Positions 51,534-64,000 of a stretch of DNA of 64,000 bases are shown here, piece by piece (the first letter of the stretch is position 1; each line of letters opens with the position of its first letter). A program made the translations under genes and the position numbers. The stretch is from Intestinibacter bartlettii (lineage in GTDB: Bacteria; Bacillota; Clostridia; Peptostreptococcales; Peptostreptococcaceae), in the NCBI GenBank assembly GCA_025148965.1, contig CP102273.1, forward strand, positions 2,942,270-3,006,269, written 5' to 3'. A model generated the notes under the pieces. The model did no database searches. It saw only the letters and a program-made list of their open reading frames with translations, and was not told the origin of the DNA.

Positions 51534-51821
51534 CACTTTTTTTAATTTTTTTTACTATTTAATTAATCTTATATTATAAAATTAATTAAATAGTATTGTT
51601 TTCTAGAGTATTCTACTTATATAAATATACTTAAACCATTGCAATATCAATACATTTGCTATTTAATTAAGTACATTAAAATACTTTCATATATTTTAAA
51701 AAAATACCTACATAAACTCATAAACTAAAAATTAATTAAAATTTATGCATGTATTTTATCCTTTTATATAAAGTTTTTTTATTAATAAATAAATTTTCAT
51801 TAATAATTTATTTATTAATAA
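51534..51821. other. AT-rich intergenic stretch upstream of rRNA operon A
   Basis: Very AT-rich, with no open frame. An AT-only inverted repeat (51781-51795 against 51805-51819) lies just after the prolyl-tRNA editing gene. It lacks a T run on the minus strand and is a doubtful terminator. Confidence 0.5.
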
Positions 51822-52310
51822 TTATATTTCTACAATTTCAACTTCATTTCCATGTTCTTTTATAATATTAATTAAATCTTCTATTTTTAACCACACTGTT
51901 GCTGTATTATCATTTGGGTGAACACCTATCTTGCCTGATGATTCAATAAACTCCTTATCAATGAATAACTTAACCTTCATTTCTTTATCATTAAGCATCC
52001 CAAGTGGTGTTACTGAACCTGGGATAAGATTCATAATATCCATTAGATCATTCTCTGATGCAAAACTAAGAGCACGAGTATTATTATTTTTTCTAAATTC
52101 TTTTAAGTCTACCTTTTTATCCCCTTTTACTGTTATAAGATAATAATTTCTTTTTTTATCATCTCTTACAAAAATATTTTTTGCATCAGCCTCTGGATAA
52201 GGAATATTAATTTCAGAAAGCTCAGCCATATTAAAAACAGCCTTGTGCTCTGTAATTTCATGCCAGATATTTTTATCATTTAAAAATTTATATATTTCCT
52301 GTTTGTTCAT
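51822..52310 (-). CDS. YbaK/ProX-type aminoacyl-tRNA deacylase (prolyl-tRNA editing)
   Basis: A 162-residue single-domain protein of the YbaK/PrdX/ProXp family. It has KNIFVRDDKKRNYYLITVKGDKKVDL near 45-70, the GSVTPLGMLND loop near 97-107 and GVHPNDNTATVWL near 132-144. The length and the KNLFL-like motif fit free-standing editing proteins that hydrolyse Ala-tRNA(Pro) or Cys-tRNA(Pro). In Stickland fermenters a close relative, PrdX, lies near proline reductase genes, but none are here. It sits alone between rRNA operons A and B. A TGTTATAAT extended -10 (52356-52364, minus strand) is a likely promoter. Confidence 0.88.
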   Translation of the reverse strand: MNKQEIYKFLNDKNIWHEITEHKAVFNMAELSEINIPYPEADAKNIFVRDDKKRNYYLITVKGDKKVDLKEFRKNNNTRALSFASENDLMDIMNLIPGSVTPLGMLNDKEMKVKLFIDKEFIESSGKIGVHPNDNTATVWLKIEDLINIIKEHGNEVEIVEI

Positions 52311-52640
52311 ATCCCTTCCTCCCTTAAAAATTACAATTTTATATTTTTATTTATAATTATAACATACTAGATGTTCATGATCAGATATTAGATATATTCA
52401 TCTCATTTATGATATTATTTTCAAATATATTATGATTATCCAATTAATTATGATATAAATCCTTGTCCAGATGTATTTTTACTATAAGAAATATCTATCT
52501 AAATAGTTTTAGTTACTTAAAGATTATAATATCTAATATAATAAATTCTAAAAGCATTTTAATATAAATTATATTTATATGTTATCTACAATTTTCTTAT
52601 ATAATAATTTTAAAATAGATATAATTTCTTACTATATTAT
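52311..52640. other. AT-rich intergenic stretch
   Basis: No gene seen. It holds the presumed promoter of the tRNA-editing gene and the region downstream of rRNA operon B's terminator. Confidence 0.6.
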
Positions 52641-52698
52641 AAAAAAAGCATTAATTAATTGAATGGTTCATTTCTATACCACATAATTAACTAATGCT
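52641..52698 (-). terminator. terminator of rRNA operon B
   Basis: A 14-bp stem (AGCATTAATTAATT at 52648-52661 against 52685-52698, one mismatch) is followed on the minus strand by seven Ts, about 30 bases after 5S. Confidence 0.88.
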
Positions 52699-52729
52699 CT
52701 CTTTTGCAAAATATAAACATAATAAAAAA

Positions 52730-52857
<128 letters not shown>

Positions 52858-52918
52858 TTATTTGTACTAATTAATTAGTACCCTCAAAATTGCTAACATT
52901 TAATGAATAACATTCATT

Positions 52919-55819
<2,901 letters not shown>

Positions 55820-55984
55820 TATTAGAGTTCGGTATTGAGATAAATACCATTTTGATTTTTACGACTTATCTGTCATGATTTTTGAAACTTTTTCTGTTCA
55901 TATATAATGTCATATCACTAAATGTTATGCAATTTTCAAGTACTAATTTTGAGGAATGAACCCTCAAAATTAAACGTGAAGCAA

Positions 55985-57481
<1,497 letters not shown>

Positions 57482-58308
57482 TTTACTTGTAATAAGTTTC
57501 CCGCTCAGACTAATCATTATCTGAATATCTGGCTTGGTTTGTTGTTGGTTTTGAATATTGTGAATTAAAGTTTATTAATTAACCTACTGTTTAATTTTCA
57601 AAGTTCATTGCTCTATTTAAGCTTTTTTAGTTTAACAATTACATTTCTTTGTCAACCACTTTTTTTAAAAAAGTTTTTCAACTTTTTCTTTTGAAAAGTG
57701 TTAGCTTCGTGAAGCCCTTTGTCCTCTCTCTCAAGGACAAGTAATAATACTATCATTATTTTAAATATACGTCAACACTTTTTTAATTTTTTATAAATTT
57801 AATTTATATTAGATTTTATACTTGATAACATCATTATATATACAAACATTATCAATCATGTAAAATACGCTCAATGCATTGAATTAACTCGATTTTTTAT
57901 AACTTAATTAAATCCATTTAAAATTATCTATGATTTTATTCTTTATACATATCCATAATAAATTATTAATAATTATATTAATACAAGTCATATTTTTAAT
58001 TTATTTTGTAATAAAGTACATTATAATTAAATAATAATACCGTCCCTCTAAACATATATATTCCTTAATTCAATCAACCTTATTTTATAAATTCATAACT
58101 GTATATAATAAGCTTTATAATATAAATACATAATCTGCTAACTGACTTTGAATGATATCTCTATTTTTTCTTAATATAAAAGTTATTTATAAATAATTAT
58201 ACTATTCATATTAAGTACTTTGCTATTAAAGCCAATCTCTGGATACAGTATTTACTAATTCAATTTATCTATTATATATCTAAAATTTTAAACATTATAT
58301 ATAGATTT
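57482..58308. other. upstream region of operon B and inter-operon stretch, no gene
   Basis: The first 300 bases hold the rRNA leader and tandem promoters (listed separately). The remaining 500 bases are AT-rich with no open frame or clear hairpin; I see nothing gene-like. Confidence 0.6.
57629..57775 (-). promoter_or_regulatory. tandem rRNA promoters, operon B
   Basis: On the minus strand P1 has TTGACG (57770-57775) and TAGTAT (57747-57752) with 17 bases between. P2 has TTGACA (57650-57655) and TAAACT (57629-57634), but only 15 bases, against 17 in A and C, probably from homopolymer errors. Confidence 0.75.
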
Positions 58309-58374
58309 AAAAAAGCATCAATTAACTCAGTGCTGCTTTGGTTGCTTTCCATTGATCCTGATTAATTAATGCTT
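58309..58374 (-). terminator. terminator of rRNA operon C
   Basis: A stem AAGCAT-AATTAA against TTAATT-ATGCTT (about 58313-58326 and 58361-58374) is followed on the minus strand by a T run. It resembles the terminator of operon B. Confidence 0.85.
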
Positions 58375-58408
58375 CGCTTTATGAGATACAATTTATGCAA
58401 TAAAAAAA

Positions 58409-58531
<123 letters not shown>

Positions 58532-58594
58532 TTTATTTGTACTAATTTAATTAGTACCCTCAAAATTGCTAACATTTAATGAATAACATTCATT

Positions 58595-61486
<2,892 letters not shown>

Positions 61487-61782
61487 TATTAGAGTTCGGT
61501 ATTGAGATAAATACCATTTTGTTTACGACTTATCTGTCTAATTTTAATGACTTTATTGTCGTGATTTTTGAAACTTTTCTGTTTTTTATATAATGTCATA
61601 TCACTAAATGTTATGCAATTTTCAATGTACTAGTTTAAGGGCGAGCCCTTTTTATTACTTATATAACGTATAATTAATATTTACTATATCAATTTCTACA
61701 TTCTTTATTATAAGCAATTTCTTTTAGATTATTCATTTTAATTAATGAACTCTCAAAATTAAACAGTAGGCAATTCTCCTTA
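61487..61782 (-). other. 16S-23S spacer of operon C, longer than in A and B
   Basis: About 296 bases against 167 to 174 in the other two. The extra AT-rich stretch (about 61635-61745) has no tRNA or recognisable element. A short AAGGGC/GCCCTT hairpin lies at its edge. Confidence 0.6.
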
Positions 61783-63266
<1,484 letters not shown>

Positions 63267-63447
63267 GTTTACTTCTTTATGAAGTTTCCGCTCAGACTAA
63301 TCATTATCTGAATATCTGGCTTGGTTTGTTGTTGGTTTTAATTCGGTAATGAATTAAAGTTTTATAATTAACCTACTGTTTAATTTTCAAAGTTCATTTG
63401 TAACTCGCTTAACTTTTTTAAGTTATTTCGCTTGCTTCAGCTTCTTT

Positions 63448-63593
63448 AGTTTAACAAACTTAATTTTGTTTGTCAACACTTTTTTCAAAAACTTTTTTTG
63501 AGTTTTCATCATTTTCGACTTATTAACTCTTTAAGTTCTTGCCCCTCTCTCAAGGACAAGTAATAATATATCATCGTTTTAAATATACGTCAA
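63448..63593 (-). promoter_or_regulatory. tandem rRNA promoters, operon C
   Basis: On the minus strand P1 has TTGACG (63588-63593) and TATATT (63565-63570) with a 17-base spacer. P2 has TTGACA (63471-63476) and TAAACT (63448-63453), also with 17. The arrangement equals that of operon A. Confidence 0.8.
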
Positions 63594-63813
63594 CACTTTT
63601 TTTATATTTTTTTATTTTTTTTATTAAAAATATATTAACCCTTGCAATTTCAATATCTCAACTCAATAAATTTATAGTTATATTATTTATATTTTTTAAT
63701 CTCATAACGAATAAATTAATATAAATTAGACTAATATTCTCAATTAAACACATATTAAATCATAAATTCCACATAATAAAAATAACCTTAATAATTAAAG
63801 AAAGGTGATTTAT

Positions 63814-64000
63814 ATGTATAATTTTGAGAATGTAAAAGGTTTATACGAAGATGGCTATAGATGTATTTATTATGATAACACAGAAAACAACCCCTCAGTA
63901 TATTTAAAAAACTTTGAAAGTGAAGATTCTAAAGAAATACAATTTGAAAATGAAGAGCAATTTGCACAATTTAAAGACTATCTAGATTCATTAAACACAC
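63814..64000 (+). CDS. unidentified protein, partial (N-terminal 62 codons)
   Basis: The frame opens with ATG at 63814 after AAAGGTGA and continues past the right edge without a stop. The visible 62 residues are rich in acidic and aromatic residues (MYNFENVKGLYEDGY at the start), with no signal peptide or membrane segment. I do not recognise the family. It is divergent from rRNA operon C. Confidence 0.65.
   Translation, partial: MYNFENVKGLYEDGYRCIYYDNTENNPSVYLKNFESEDSKEIQFENEEQFAQFKDYLDSLNT

Noticed and set aside
51781..51819. Intrinsic terminator after the tRNA-editing gene
   Set aside because: The stem is AT-only, and on the minus strand it is followed by As, not Ts; left as an inverted repeat only.

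Overview
The window reads as chromosome from a low-GC clostridial anaerobe, most likely a member of the Peptostreptococcaceae (relatives of Clostridioides, Romboutsia or Intestinibacter). The grounds are AT-rich composition, strong AGGAGG-type ribosome binding sites, T-box and cobalamin riboswitch control, a complete anaerobic cobalamin pathway, and rRNA operons with closely spaced tandem sigma-A-type promoters. The family placement is inference; no search was run.

Layout. Positions 1-2.5 kb carry a VWA protein (cut by the left edge) and its MoxR-type AAA+ partner. At 2.9-5.6 kb, on the + strand, lie an MBOAT O-acyltransferase and a DHHW/SGNH-like protein, a cell-surface polymer acylation pair. 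From 5.7 to 63 kb every gene is on the minus strand: a DegV lipid-binding protein, glutamate synthase (gltB-gltD), a MATE exporter and a zinc-ribbon membrane protein, then the arginine operon argC-argJ-argB-argD. That operon is preceded by a T-box leader with one stem I but two successive antiterminator/terminator modules. Next come a stand-alone precorrin-2 dehydrogenase and an sstT-type transporter gene broken by a one-base frameshift.

From 22.5 to 45.9 kb lies almost the whole route from glutamyl-tRNA to cobalamin. hemA-hemL make aminolevulinate. cobT-cobU-cobS-cobC assemble the nucleotide loop. After a cobalamin riboswitch with its own terminator comes an 18-gene, 17-kb run: cbiP-cbiA-cbiB-cobD-pduX-cbiC-cbiD-cbiE-cbiT-cbiF-cbiG-cbiH-cbiJ-cbiK-cbiL-hemC-cobA/hemD-hemB, closed by a strong terminator. 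Putting hemC, hemD and hemB behind the B12 riboswitch ties uroporphyrinogen synthesis to B12 demand. No corrinoid adenosyltransferase or cobalt importer is present, and no protoheme gene beyond uroporphyrinogen III.

From 46.4 to 63.6 kb there are three tandem minus-strand rRNA operons (16S-23S-5S), here called A, B and C in order of increasing coordinate. A prolyl-tRNA editing-type gene sits between A and B. A damaged threonine-type tRNA sits between 23S and 5S of operon A. All three operons carry different indels at universally conserved rRNA positions, which points to poor consensus quality over a repeat rather than biology. An unassigned structured element (46321-46390) lies between operon A and hemA. 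The window ends in the first 62 codons of an unidentified + strand gene.

The most interesting observations are the single-specifier, double-antiterminator T-box, the unassigned structured element upstream of hemA, and the B12 riboswitch placed a few bases after cobC. I found no CRISPR array, prophage or insertion sequence, and no convincing new defence or mobile system.
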